From Proteus mirabilis ATCC 29906 (GTDB lineage: Bacteria > Pseudomonadota > Gammaproteobacteria > Enterobacterales > Enterobacteriaceae), in NCBI RefSeq assembly GCF_000160755.1, contig NZ_GG668576.1, positions 1,394,031 through 1,458,030 on the forward strand: a stretch of 64,000 nucleotides of DNA, written 5' to 3'. This document shows positions 36,247 to 45,854 of this stretch, piece after piece. Positions within the stretch are counted from its first letter, which is position 1, and the number at the start of each line of letters is the position of its first letter. The position numbers and the translations under genes were made by a program. The notes beneath the pieces are model-generated. The model did not search any database. It was not told the origin of the DNA and saw nothing but the letters and a program-made list of their open reading frames with translations.

Positions 36247-36957
36247 TTATTTTTTCTCTGCTACACAACGATTAGCTTGACATTGAAATTTAATTGTCGG
36301 TCTTCCACCATAATCATTTATATAAGATAAGTATGGCGTTGAGTACACTTTACTATTAACCCTTTGTGACGATTTAGGGGCAATCATGACTGCATTAAAC
36401 TCAGAATCAACCGCTTCTTTCTTTGAACCACCAATACCGAATACAGTGACGTAATAAGGTGTTGGATTCTCTATTTCATAACCGTCAGATAGCTTATTTA
36501 AAACTAATTGATCTTGCCAAATAGCATTTGGCTCTCTCAATATTTGTTTCGGTCTATAAAACAATTTTATTTTTGTATGCAAGGCAATTTGTAATACATT
36601 ATTGTCTTCAGCTTTAGGTGGAACTTCTCTAACATTAAAATAAAATAATGTTTCTCTATCGTTAGGTAACTTTTCAATATCTGGTGTCGCAGATACTTTA
36701 ATTAACGCTTTATCACCAGGCTCTAATCGCTGAACTAATGGTGTGGCAATTAATGGCCCTAGCTCAATTTTTTCATTCTTATCATTTTCAATCCATGTTT
36801 GGGCTAAATAAGGTAATTGTTTATTATCATTAGTAATATTAATAACTAATGCATTTGACCCACCTTCGTATATAGCTCTTGTTCTATCTAAAGAAATTGC
36901 TGCATAGGAGTTTGATGTAACCATTAATCCTAATAATAAAAATGATATTTTTTTCAT
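36247..36957 (-). CDS. Periplasmic fimbrial chaperone, operon 2
   Basis: A 236-residue PapD-like chaperone with a signal peptide (VTSNSYA) and mature start AISLDRTRAIYEGG, the conserved beginning of this family. QRLEPGDKALIKV and RETLFYFNVREVPP are further family motifs. A C-terminal Cys pair (KFQCQANRC) is typical of the MrpD/PapD group. It follows the usher by 33 bases. The usher-then-chaperone order matches Pap and Mrp operons. Confidence 0.93.
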   Translation of the reverse strand: MKKISFLLLGLMVTSNSYAAISLDRTRAIYEGGSNALVINITNDNKQLPYLAQTWIENDKNEKIELGPLIATPLVQRLEPGDKALIKVSATPDIEKLPNDRETLFYFNVREVPPKAEDNNVLQIALHTKIKLFYRPKQILREPNAIWQDQLVLNKLSDGYEIENPTPYYVTVFGIGGSKKEAVDSEFNAVMIAPKSSQRVNSKVYSTPYLSYINDYGGRPTIKFQCQANRCVAEKK

Positions 36958-36990
36958 TTCAAGACCTTTGTCGTTTATTAATTACCGATA

Positions 36991-39504
36991 TTATTTTTCA
37001 CACAATAATAATATCTTATTACTCGGTTCTATTTTATTTGGAAGTTTAGCGACACATTGTTGTTCAGCTCCCCAAGATACTCTAATTTCTTCATTTGGGT
37101 TAATACCTGTTAGCCAAGCAAAACCATCATCACTAATTATTCCTAGCTCTCGTCCTTTAGCATTACTAATTATTGAACCAAATGGTGGATAAGAGTTATC
37201 AGCTAACCTAATTATTGCAAAGGCCTTCTCACCTTTTAACACTTCAAATTTTCTATAACCAATAGCACCTTCAGTTAATGAAGATTCTACAATCGCCTGT
37301 GTCGCTTCTATATTATTAGGTAATTTAGTTAAATCGATCGTTGTTTCATTGCGATAATAACTATTAATATCGGTAACAACACCATAACCCCAATTATTGG
37401 TTGTTACACGGCCACCATCAACTGGTACTCCTGCAACACCTTCAGTATCAACTAATAAGCGAGTACCACCATTAAATCCATCTGGGTGAAGTGCTGCTCC
37501 TTTAGCGGTAATCGTTAAGCCCCCATTAGCAGAAAAACCAAATGATGAGGTATTTTTATTTGAGATAGTGGCATTCGCATTAATATTAGCGATTGAAGTA
37601 TAGCGTCCATAATAGCCAGAGAAGCTTGAACTACTATCCATATCATCGCCATATGTCGTTGAAACATTTAAATTATAATTAGCTAAGTTATCTTCCGTGG
37701 TATTAAAGTACCCTATATTATGCGTATAGTTCCCCGAATTTCTTGAGCCATCATAATTTATAAATCCTCTATTATTCTCTAATGGAATACTGACTCTCGC
37801 AAAGAAGACATCATTATCTTTGCCATAGTATTTAGATCTCGATGCAGATAAATTTAATGAAATATTTTTAACTGCAAAAACATCCATATATTTATTTAAG
37901 TTAATAGAATAATAATCGGAATTACTTTGATCCCAATATGTCTGATGATTATATTGCACCCCAATTGATGTGTTATATTCAGAAAGACCTTTATTAAAGG
38001 TTACTGTATAGAGTTCTTTCTCTTTTCCAGTAAAATCATCACGATAACGTGCATCTAAATAATTTTGCATCGTCATATAATTACGTTCATTAAATCGGTA
38101 TCCAGCGAAGGTTACATCCGCATCCAAATTATCAAAACGTTTAGAGTAACTGACTCGCCATGACTTACCTTGCATAGTGCCACGATCAGGTAATCGAGCA
38201 TAAGATTGTGTAATATCGGCAGATACCGCACCGAAAGCGAACATATCGCGCCCAACCCCAAGTGCTACACTATTATAATCACCGGCGAAAATGGTACCAC
38301 CATACATAGTCCAAGCATTACTTAAACCAAAAGCAGCTTCAGTCGTACCAAATATAGGTCCTTCTGTATTATGTAATTTATCTCTAGAGCGTCCTGCAAC
38401 AACCTTATAACGAACTTGTCCCGGTCTTGTTAAATAAGGAACATAGGCTGTATCAATTTGAAATTTATTCGTCTTTCCATTTTGCTCAATAATCTCAACA
38501 TCCAATTTACCACGCACCGAACTGTCTAAATCTTGAATGGCAAATGGACCTGCGGGTACTGTTGAATCGTAAAGAATACGTCCTTGATGCTTAACAACTA
38601 CCCTTGCGTTAGTTTCAGCGATCCCTGTAACTTGTGGTGCATATCCCCTTAGTTGAGGAGAGAGCATCCGATCATCACTTTCTAAACTAATCCCCGTATA
38701 ACGCCAGGAATTAAATATATTGGAGTTTATAAAGTTTTCACCGATGGTTAGGTTAGACTTTAAACTGCGGATCGCGCGATATCCATAAACTCGAGTAAAA
38801 TTTAATAAATCTTTATTGTTTTCCGCATCACCAGAGGTTCGATTATAATTCCCTTGATAATCAGAACGAATACGCCAGCTACCGAAGTTATAACCAACAG
38901 TACCATTGTAATAAATACTTTGCGTATTGCTTCCTTCATGAGGGATATTAACATTGGTGTTAATATTATAATCAAGGATCAAACCTGAGATCCCATCATC
39001 CCAGCGAGATGGTGGTAACCAAGTAGCACTTGTATACTCAAGCCATATTTGAGGTATTTTAATTGATAATATACCTTCATTTAATTTTGTTGTAACTTCA
39101 ACACCATCTAGGCTTAATAAGTCAATACATTTTCCATCATTCCATGTTGGTAGATTATTTTCTATTTTTTCCTTTAATCCTAAAGATGAAATAATATCAC
39201 CTGTTAAACAGGCTTGAGATAACAGTTTTTTATTTTCATCTTGAGATTTATTTTCTCTTTCTAATACGTTAACAGTATATGTTGATGAACCGATCCCTTG
39301 TCCATTAAGTACTAAGTTAAGCTGATATTTACCCGGTAAAATATAACCGGCTTCACTAAACCTAGCAAAGTTAATATTATCTTTAGATTTAGAGTCAACA
39401 ACATCTAAGTTAAACTCTACAGAATATACATTTTGAGAATAAATTATAAATAATATAGTTGCCAAAATGCTTGTAGATCTTCCACTCATATTCTCTCTGT
39501 TCAT
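36991..39504 (-). CDS. Outer-membrane fimbrial usher, operon 2
   Basis: An 837-residue PapC/MrpC-type usher. A signal region (LATILFIIYSQNVYS) precedes the N-terminal domain beginning VEFNLDVVD. Barrel and plug features follow (LESDDRMLSPQLRGYAPQV, DLDSSVRGKLDVEI), and the C-terminal domain has PFGSIISNAKGRELGII and Cys residues near the end (EQQCVAKL, LLLCEK). ATG at 39489 is a possible shorter start with a closer AGAGAG site. It lies downstream of a broken minor pilin gene. Confidence 0.93.
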   Translation of the reverse strand: MNRENMSGRSTSILATILFIIYSQNVYSVEFNLDVVDSKSKDNINFARFSEAGYILPGKYQLNLVLNGQGIGSSTYTVNVLERENKSQDENKKLLSQACLTGDIISSLGLKEKIENNLPTWNDGKCIDLLSLDGVEVTTKLNEGILSIKIPQIWLEYTSATWLPPSRWDDGISGLILDYNINTNVNIPHEGSNTQSIYYNGTVGYNFGSWRIRSDYQGNYNRTSGDAENNKDLLNFTRVYGYRAIRSLKSNLTIGENFINSNIFNSWRYTGISLESDDRMLSPQLRGYAPQVTGIAETNARVVVKHQGRILYDSTVPAGPFAIQDLDSSVRGKLDVEIIEQNGKTNKFQIDTAYVPYLTRPGQVRYKVVAGRSRDKLHNTEGPIFGTTEAAFGLSNAWTMYGGTIFAGDYNSVALGVGRDMFAFGAVSADITQSYARLPDRGTMQGKSWRVSYSKRFDNLDADVTFAGYRFNERNYMTMQNYLDARYRDDFTGKEKELYTVTFNKGLSEYNTSIGVQYNHQTYWDQSNSDYYSINLNKYMDVFAVKNISLNLSASRSKYYGKDNDVFFARVSIPLENNRGFINYDGSRNSGNYTHNIGYFNTTEDNLANYNLNVSTTYGDDMDSSSSFSGYYGRYTSIANINANATISNKNTSSFGFSANGGLTITAKGAALHPDGFNGGTRLLVDTEGVAGVPVDGGRVTTNNWGYGVVTDINSYYRNETTIDLTKLPNNIEATQAIVESSLTEGAIGYRKFEVLKGEKAFAIIRLADNSYPPFGSIISNAKGRELGIISDDGFAWLTGINPNEEIRVSWGAEQQCVAKLPNKIEPSNKILLLCEK

Positions 39505-39566
39505 ATTGGCTAATAACCTTAATTATTTAAGTCTTAAAGTTTTAATGAGAAGTTGAAAGCAGCTAA

Positions 39567-40134
39567 TCATTCATAATTTATTTTGAATAAAACGCTTGCA
39601 TAATAATCACCAGGAGTAATTACATCCAACTTTTTTACAACGTCTATTTTGTAATATAGATATGTATTATCCCCATCAACATATATTAATGGTAATGACT
39701 CTCCAGAATTAGCGCTATATCCATATTCATCTATTATTTTAAAATAGACTTCATCACTGTTATTAAATGAAAATAAATCAGCTTTAGATCCACTAACATC
39801 TGAATAAAATGTTAACGTAACGCCTTTCACTTTATCGATATTTTTAGTCTTATTAATAAATTGGCAATCAGATAATTTTATTTTTATTTTTTTACTTCGC
39901 TAATAAATCATCATTATTGTTCATTTTATTAACAGGTATAGTACCTAGATCAACCAATTGATATTTACTATCCATATCTAATGTGCAAGCAGGCGAAATT
40001 ACTTTTCCTAAAAACTTTGCTGTTCCTTGCCACCAAACTTTATCTGATGGGATATATTTATCCAATACAGCTCCGCTTGCATATGTTGAAAAGATTTTAG
40101 TGAAAAATAATAATATTATGATTTTTTTAAACAT
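39567..40134 (-). pseudogene. Minor pilin gene broken by a frameshift (MrpB/PapH-like position)
   Basis: The N-terminal part (40134 to 39892) has a signal peptide and the first pilin Cys (VISPACTLDM) but stops at TAA after DDLLAK. The frame one base on continues without stops as KKIKIKLSDCQFINKTK and on to the pilin C-terminal strand SVLFKINYE, ending at 39567. The break falls at a T before a run of seven A, just before the second conserved Cys. Because the stop uses that T, slippage within the A-run would not restore the frame. It is a pseudogene or a sequencing error. The intact gene would encode a subunit between major pilin and usher, as MrpB or PapH. Confidence 0.8.
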
Positions 40135-40193
40135 AGATTTTGGCCTTAAATAATCGAGAGCAGATTAACTGCTCTCGTTAAATTTAATATTTT

Positions 40194-40745
40194 TTATTCA
40201 TAGGCTAATGTGAAGTTTGTTGTAGCGTTAAACTCACCTTCAGCAATTGTTCCGTTTGTTGCTTTCTTAGCCCAAGCTGTATACATCAGCGTATTATCAT
40301 TATTACCCAGTGCTTGTAATTCACCTGCTTCATTGAATTTAACCATTGAACCAGTTGTTGTTCCTGAAATAACAATAGCAGTCCCTGTATTACCAGTTGT
40401 TGCTAACTCTTCTGTTGCACCAGTAATAGTATTTCCATTAAAGGTTACTTTTACGCCTTTATAAGAACCTGCAGCACCAGTATCAGAACCGGCTTTAGTT
40501 AAATCACAATTAACCAATTTAATTGGGATTTGTTTAACTTGAGAAATACCATCTTTCTCTAATAGGCTTTTGCTGATTTGACCAAAATCGATAGCTTGGT
40601 TAGCACTTTCGGTAGCAATACCACAAGGTGCATCAATAACTTTACCAGTGAAAGTAATAGTACCATCACCTGAAGCCGCTTGAGCAACAGTCGCAGAAAA
40701 AGCCATTGATGCAATAGCGAACATCGCTAATTTATTCAATTTCAT
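40194..40745 (-). CDS. Major fimbrial subunit, operon 2
   Basis: A 183-residue pilin with a signal peptide ending VAQAA and mature start SGDGTITFTGKVIDAPC. The Cys pair is DAPCGIAT and LVNCDLTK; the C-terminal strand is ATTNFTLAYE. It is rich in Gly, Thr and Ala, as shaft pilins are. AAGGT precedes the start. It lies first of the structural genes, 185 bases after an MrpJ-type gene on the same strand. Confidence 0.92.
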   Translation of the reverse strand: MKLNKLAMFAIASMAFSATVAQAASGDGTITFTGKVIDAPCGIATESANQAIDFGQISKSLLEKDGISQVKQIPIKLVNCDLTKAGSDTGAAGSYKGVKVTFNGNTITGATEELATTGNTGTAIVISGTTTGSMVKFNEAGELQALGNNDNTLMYTAWAKKATNGTIAEGEFNATTNFTLAYE

Positions 40746-40930
40746 ATTTTTACCTTTATATTTAACGTAGGAATTAAAGCGTTAAAAAATTAACTATGAT
40801 ATATAGTTACACACATTATCCTCATCCCATCCAGAGATGATATTGTTACTTCCATTACTTTTAAAAACTTATGACTATTTAAATTTTTATATAAAATTTA
40901 AACTGTATTTATACAGATGATATAAATCAT

Positions 40931-41239
40931 CTAAACACGCAAATAGAATGGAAACGAATCACTATTTTTTAATTTATGTTTTATAATATCTACGACAAGA
41001 ACTTTTCGATAAAACTCAGACCAGTCAGCATCCAATAATTTTAATATCATATCTAATGTTTCAATATTGATACTTGTTATTCCATTTTCATATCTTGATA
41101 TTTGTTGCTGACTCACATCAAGTAATTCGCCTAATTGGGCTCCTGTTAGAGATTTACGTATACGAGATTCTCTAATAAAATTTCCAATATTCTTCCTTAA
41201 TAATAAAGAATCAGATCCTCTATTCTTATCGATATTCAT
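40931..41239 (-). CDS. MrpJ-type HTH (XRE) regulator at the head of fimbrial operon 2
   Basis: A 102-residue Cro/C1-type HTH protein with the recognition sequence VSQQQISRYENG, an exact SQQQxSRYE signature. AAGGTGG precedes ATG at 41239. MrpJ proteins usually lie at the 3' end of fimbrial operons; here the gene is upstream of the major pilin on the same strand, so it may be co-transcribed as the first gene or regulate the operon promoter. It probably represses flagellar master regulators, by analogy with MrpJ. Confidence 0.87.
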   Translation of the reverse strand: MNIDKNRGSDSLLLRKNIGNFIRESRIRKSLTGAQLGELLDVSQQQISRYENGITSINIETLDMILKLLDADWSEFYRKVLVVDIIKHKLKNSDSFPFYLRV

Positions 41240-41997
41240 GAAAAGCCACCTTCGTATATGTAAATTACCACTTACTTTATTCTCATTAATAAATTTAAAT
41301 AGAAAAATTTAAAATACGATTTACATCTGATTTGCAGAGACAATAGTTTGCTTATCAATTTATGTAAACATGTTTAAAACGATAGATAATCAAAATACGA
41401 TAGTTTACAACTATTGTTTGTTAAATATTTATCTATTTTTTGTTTCATGCATGTAGAAAAAAATGAATAAATTCAATAGTAAAATTACTTAGTCTAAATT
41501 CGTTAATAAATGCAATTTTACACGCACTGCGTGTTAATTATTTTCACTTAAGTTAAATTAATTTAGTTTACTTTAATTTTTGCGATATATTTACAATCAA
41601 AAAAAGAGCATCTCAATAAGATAAAATTAAGTAATTGATGTTTTTTTAATAATTACAACGTTCATTTTGCTTAAAATAACACGGCTATATTGATTAGATA
41701 TCCCCATCAAAGTGGGTAAAAATTATGATGAGAAAAATCGGTTTTGCTCAAATTCGCAAATCAATTTTTTTAAAATCATACTAATTCAGATATAAAAATA
41801 GCTGGTGTCTATCTCAAAAATAAGATTAGTAACAGGGTTTACTGACAATGTCGATTAAAAATCAGACGACCAAGCAGAAAAAGAAGATGTAAAATGGGTT
41901 GGATAATGTGAGAAAAGACAATATGGGGGCTTAAAGATAACGCCCAATAAACCATCTGGGCGTTTAATCGTTTCATTATATCAAGTCAGATCATTAC
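41240..41997. other. Intergenic region between fimbrial operon 2 and the PTS-PHP locus
   Basis: A stretch of 758 bases with no supported gene. It holds the upstream region of the MrpJ-type gene and, at 41939-41964, the terminator of the PHP gene. A 14-codon Lys-rich frame at 41848-41892 is too short to call. Confidence 0.5.
41939..41964 (-). terminator. Terminator of the PTS-PHP operon
   Basis: AACGCCCA (41939-41946) pairs with TGGGCGTT (41957-41964) around a ten-base loop, 33 bases beyond the PHP-gene stop. The T-run on the minus strand is short (ATCTTTAA). Confidence 0.65.
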
Positions 41998-42822
41998 TTA
42001 TTTATTTGCGTCCTTTTTTAAGGTCTCAAATTGTGTTTGATTTAGGCCAAAATCGCCAAATTTAAGTAACGCAGGATCATGGAAGTCACTACCGCCACTT
42101 TTTAGCAAACCAAATTTATTAGCATAGTTTTGGGTCAGTTCATAGTCGATAGGTTTCATTCTAGAATGACTTATTTCTAATCCTTTCAATCCAAACTGGA
42201 CATATTTTTCTATTTCATCATAGTTGTCATAGACACATGGGTGAGCAAGTATAGGAATACCACCATCTTGTAAGATAGCAGCAATTCCTTCATCAACAGG
42301 GATATATCCCATTTTTAAGTCTGTTTCTATTTTTGTTTTAGAGCCAAAAAGTTGTTTATAACGCTCTTTGGTCATTTCCTCTGGATATTTTTCTCTCAAT
42401 GCTTGGAATATATTCATTTTAAAAACGATATTATATTTTGAGAACTTTTTCGCATCTTCATAACAAATATCGTAGCCTTGTTGATTGAGAGATAATATTA
42501 ATTCTCGGTGAAACTGATCACGACAGTTGAGAGTGTTATCACACAGCTTGTCAACGTTGGGCGTTTTTTCGTTAAGCCAAAGTCCCACTACATGGACTTT
42601 TTTATAAACGTCAAAGTCATAACAACTCATTTCAACACCTTTGACGATATTTAATCCAAGACGCTCCCCTTCTCGGTAAATTTCGTCATAATGATTGGTA
42701 GTATCGTGATCGGTGATCGCAATAGTCTTAATGCCGTTTCTAAATGCATTTTCAAGGACATCTTTTATTTCACAAACACCATCACTATGGTTTGTGTGAA
42801 CATGTAAATCAGCATAGATCAT
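41998..42822 (-). CDS. PHP-domain metal-dependent phosphoesterase
   Basis: A 274-residue cytosolic PHP-family enzyme. All metal-site motifs are present: H7-x-H9 (DLHVHTNHSDG), D38-H39-D40 (ITDHDTT), E64 (VKGVEMS), H77, H194 (ILAHPCV), and D246 and H248 (SGGSDFHDP). This suggests a tri-metal phosphoesterase like histidinol phosphatases, RNase AM/YciV or cyclic phosphodiesterases. It lies 83 bases downstream of a PTS permease gene on the same strand, in the place usually held by a phospho-beta-glucosidase. It may act on the phosphorylated sugar or an attached phosphate ester. The substrate is unknown. Confidence 0.88.
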   Translation of the reverse strand: MIYADLHVHTNHSDGVCEIKDVLENAFRNGIKTIAITDHDTTNHYDEIYREGERLGLNIVKGVEMSCYDFDVYKKVHVVGLWLNEKTPNVDKLCDNTLNCRDQFHRELILSLNQQGYDICYEDAKKFSKYNIVFKMNIFQALREKYPEEMTKERYKQLFGSKTKIETDLKMGYIPVDEGIAAILQDGGIPILAHPCVYDNYDEIEKYVQFGLKGLEISHSRMKPIDYELTQNYANKFGLLKSGGSDFHDPALLKFGDFGLNQTQFETLKKDANK

Positions 42823-42905
42823 GAAGAAGTACCTCTGTTAATTCTTCCATTAAAAATAGTCGCGCAATAATCGTTAGTTACCATAAGCTTGTTATTCATA
42901 TTGTT

Positions 42906-44795
42906 TTAACCCACGGTTAGTAAAACTGTATTTTGGTCGACATGTTTTTTATCGGTCTGAACAACGTCTAGCTTATTATCATCATTAGTAATGATGATCA
43001 TCGTTGTTGGATCATAGCCTGCGGCTATTATCGCATCTAAATCAAATTCAATTAGCGTATCACCTTTTGTCACCTTCTGACCTTTAACGACACAGCATGT
43101 GAAGTGCTGTCCCGCTAAGTTAACGGTATCAATCCCCACATGGATCAGCATTTCAATATTGTTAACCAGTGTTAAGCCAATCGCATGACCAGAAGAAAAG
43201 GTAATATCAACAACGCCATCTGCAGGTGCAATCACTTTTCCTGTTGTGGGGATAATTGCCATGCCAGGTCCCATAATGCCAGAAGCAAATGTTTCATCAT
43301 TAACCTCTGAAAGTGCAACCGTTTTACCTTGTAGAGGTGAAATTAACCCAACAGGTAATTTACTATTCGCTATTTGTGGTTTTTTGTTGGTTGATGCAGC
43401 TTGTTTATTATTTTCTTCTTCGTCACGGATTGGGTCATCAGTAGGATCATCAAAACCAATAATAAGCGTTGCAATAAAAGTGGCTACACTGGCAATCAAT
43501 AAGGTGATTATTGCATTTACCACTTGGTTATCTGTATCAGATATCCACATTGGTAAACTTAATAACCCCGGAGTGACATAGACGAACGCTTTTAACTTAA
43601 CAATACCAGCAAATAATCCTGCAATAGCACCACCAATCATACAAGCGTACATTGGTTTTTTCAGTTTGAGGTTAACCCCATACATAGCGGGTTCAGTTAT
43701 ACCACCAAAAAAGGCGGTAATACTGGCAGAAAAAGCTAATTGTTTTAAGGTTTTGTTTTTAGTACGTACAGAAACAGCTAAAGAAGCAGCAGCCTGAGAC
43801 ATATTAGAACATAGCGCCATCACACGAATAATGGGATCAAAGCCTTTTTGTTCCACTAACATAATACTGACAGGACTAAGTGCTTTATGCATACCAATAG
43901 ATACTAACCATGGATAAATAGCCACTAATAATGGAATAGCAATAAAACCGGTGTGCTCTTGGATTAAGATCACCCCATCAGCAATTAATTGAGCGAACCA
44001 TGAAGTGACAGGACCGACCGCAATCAACGCAATAGGTGTCGAAACTAAAATCACCAATAAAGGCACCATAAATACTTTAACCATTTCTGGCACAATACGA
44101 ACAATAAAGCGTTCTATATAAGACATCATCCAAACAGTAATTAAAGCAGGGATCAGTTGAGATGAATATTTAACCAAAGCGACAGGAATATGCATAAATT
44201 CGACAGGCTCACCGGCTTTAACTAAGCTTGTCCATTCAGGGCTGACCATCGCTAAACAGACCATCGCAGCTAAATATTGGTTACAATTAAATATTTTCGC
44301 CGCCGAGAAACCAATAAATACCGGCATAAAATAGAAGGCCGTATTAAAGATAAAGTTAAGGATATAATAGGTTTGGTCACTTTTATCCAACCAACCTAGC
44401 ATCGTTAATACAATAAGTAACACTTTCCCCATACCGGCACCCGCTAACAGAGGGATAACCGGAGCGATAGAGCCAGTAATTGCTGATAATATTTTATTTA
44501 CGATAGACTGTTTCTTCTGGTCTTTATTATTATCATGAGGAGTATTATTTGTTTTTATCATTTTTGTTAGTTCATTAAATACTTTATCAACATCATTACC
44601 GATAACCAGTTGATATTGTCCTCCCTTCATCACATCAGATAATATTTTACTATTTGCTTTGGCTTTTGAAGGATCAATTTTATCTTCATTATGTAATGTA
44701 AAACGTAATCGAGTCGAGCAGTGTACTAATGACTTTATATTATCCTCGCCACCAACAATAGCGAGAATTTGTTTTGCAAATTCTTTATAATTCAT
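42906..44795 (-). CDS. Beta-glucoside-type PTS permease, EIIBCA (BglF family)
   Basis: Imports and phosphorylates a sugar using PEP via HPr. The 629-residue protein has domains in order EIIB (about residues 1-90, phosphorylated Cys26 in VHCSTRLRF), EIIC (about 105-460, ten or so membrane segments, with GGITEPAMYG) and EIIA (about 470-629, His552 in LIHVGIDTVNL). The BCA order and similarity match E. coli BglF. The linker ending DPTDDPIRDEEENNKQ is acidic. It follows a BglG-type antiterminator gene and should also control that protein by phosphorylation. The absence of a bglB-like gene makes the substrate uncertain. Confidence 0.92.
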   Translation of the reverse strand: MNYKEFAKQILAIVGGEDNIKSLVHCSTRLRFTLHNEDKIDPSKAKANSKILSDVMKGGQYQLVIGNDVDKVFNELTKMIKTNNTPHDNNKDQKKQSIVNKILSAITGSIAPVIPLLAGAGMGKVLLIVLTMLGWLDKSDQTYYILNFIFNTAFYFMPVFIGFSAAKIFNCNQYLAAMVCLAMVSPEWTSLVKAGEPVEFMHIPVALVKYSSQLIPALITVWMMSYIERFIVRIVPEMVKVFMVPLLVILVSTPIALIAVGPVTSWFAQLIADGVILIQEHTGFIAIPLLVAIYPWLVSIGMHKALSPVSIMLVEQKGFDPIIRVMALCSNMSQAAASLAVSVRTKNKTLKQLAFSASITAFFGGITEPAMYGVNLKLKKPMYACMIGGAIAGLFAGIVKLKAFVYVTPGLLSLPMWISDTDNQVVNAIITLLIASVATFIATLIIGFDDPTDDPIRDEEENNKQAASTNKKPQIANSKLPVGLISPLQGKTVALSEVNDETFASGIMGPGMAIIPTTGKVIAPADGVVDITFSSGHAIGLTLVNNIEMLIHVGIDTVNLAGQHFTCCVVKGQKVTKGDTLIEFDLDAIIAAGYDPTTMIIITNDDNKLDVVQTDKKHVDQNTVLLTVG

Positions 44796-44846
44796 AGCAT
44801 TGCCTTTTATTTATTCTGTAAAAATAAATTAAAGATATATGGATAG

Positions 44847-44869
44847 AGTTGGTTATCGCCTAACCAACT
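44847..44869 (-). other. Stem-loop between bglG-like and PTS genes
   Basis: AGTTGGTTA (44847-44855) pairs with TAACCAACT (44861-44869) around a five-base loop. There is no T-run, and no second antiterminator target is recognisable. It may be a processing or stability element. Confidence 0.5.
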
Positions 44870-44902
44870 AAATTTAAATGATTTATTATTACGGCATATT
44901 TT

Positions 44903-45763
44903 TTATTTATTCATCTTTTTATTATCCTCTGCAATTTTTGCAATATGGATTATTAGATATAAAATTTCATTGTCATCTAAGGTGCAATTATATTTATCTT
45001 TAATAAATTTACTTATTTTCAAACAGCACATATAAGGTTGATGGTACTTGTCTTTTATTATATCGAGTAACTCATTTTCTAAAGGTTCGTGATCATTTTC
45101 AGGTTGTGAAAATAATCGGATGGAGAAATAGCGAAGGTGTGTCACAAAACGACGATAATTTAACGATCCTATGTCGTACTCTATATTTAAATAATATTTG
45201 ACTATATTAGTAATGCTTTGGATAAAGTGGGTCACTTTGTAGGTTTGCTGAATATTATCGTTTGTTCTAATACTGGCGATATGTAATGCAATAAATCCTG
45301 CTTCATCTTCTGGCATTGAAATGTTAAATCTATCATTAATTAATTTTAAGCCATAAAGACCAATATCAAACTCTTCACTATAAAAATTTTTTATCTCCCA
45401 CAATATTTTATTTCTTATAAAAGTCCCTTCTTTATACCGTTCAATGCTGGCTTGAATATGGTCAATCAATGCAATATAGATACTATCTTGTGTATCTAAG
45501 GTCATTTTTTCTTTTGCATACTGAATAATATTGTCCGCAATTTCTACGTAATCTAACGTAATATTCGATAAAAGATCGAGCACTCTCTGCGGACAATTTT
45601 TAGGACTTAAGATAAATTTTTTGGTTATTTGTTCAGATGTTATCTCATCACCTACTTTTTTGGCGTAGGCAATCCCTTTTCCCATGACGATAATTTCTTT
45701 TTCTGCTTCATCCAGAGAGATCACAACACTGTTATTTAATATTTTTTTAATTTTCATGTTCAT
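44903..45763 (-). CDS. BglG/LicT-family transcriptional antiterminator
   Basis: A 286-residue RNA-binding antiterminator. The N-terminal CAT domain (KKILNNSVVISLDEAEKEII, then MGKGIAYAKKVG, residues 1-55) binds the RAT hairpin; PRD1 and PRD2 follow, with conserved His in IALIDHIQAS, GFIALHIAS, RFVTHLRYF and LIIHIAK. By analogy with BglG, phosphorylation by the EII permease inactivates it when no sugar is transported. Its own leader carries a RAT and terminator at 45809-45884, so the operon is autoregulated. It is first in the order antiterminator-PTS-PHP. Confidence 0.93.
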   Translation of the reverse strand: MNMKIKKILNNSVVISLDEAEKEIIVMGKGIAYAKKVGDEITSEQITKKFILSPKNCPQRVLDLLSNITLDYVEIADNIIQYAKEKMTLDTQDSIYIALIDHIQASIERYKEGTFIRNKILWEIKNFYSEEFDIGLYGLKLINDRFNISMPEDEAGFIALHIASIRTNDNIQQTYKVTHFIQSITNIVKYYLNIEYDIGSLNYRRFVTHLRYFSIRLFSQPENDHEPLENELLDIIKDKYHQPYMCCLKISKFIKDKYNCTLDDNEILYLIIHIAKIAEDNKKMNK

Positions 45764-45808
45764 CTGGCATGCTCAAAAATTTTCTTTTATTAAGGCTTAA
45801 AAACGCAA

Positions 45809-45854
45809 AAACCCATTTGTAGACAAAAAATACTTTTCATCTACAAATGGGTTT
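45809..45854 (-). terminator. Leader terminator of the antiterminator-PTS-PHP operon
   Basis: Perfect 15-base arms (45809-45823 and 45840-45854) flank a 16-base loop. On the minus strand the stem is followed by TTTGCGTTTTTT. The 5' arm overlaps the end of the RAT element by five bases, so the two structures exclude each other. Confidence 0.93.

Noticed and set aside
39884-39896. Programmed or slippage-based frameshift rescue of the broken pilin
   Set aside because: The stop codon begins with the T before the A-run, so gaining or losing A residues does not bypass it, and no known +1 signal is present.
40903-40916. CTGTATTTATACAG, LexA-box-like palindrome upstream of the operon 2 major pilin
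   Set aside because: Only six bases separate CTGT and ACAG; a LexA box needs eight, so it is too short.
41848-41892. 14-codon Lys-rich reading frame starting MSIKNQTTK
   Set aside because: Very short, weak ribosome site and no sign of a leader-peptide role; probably chance.
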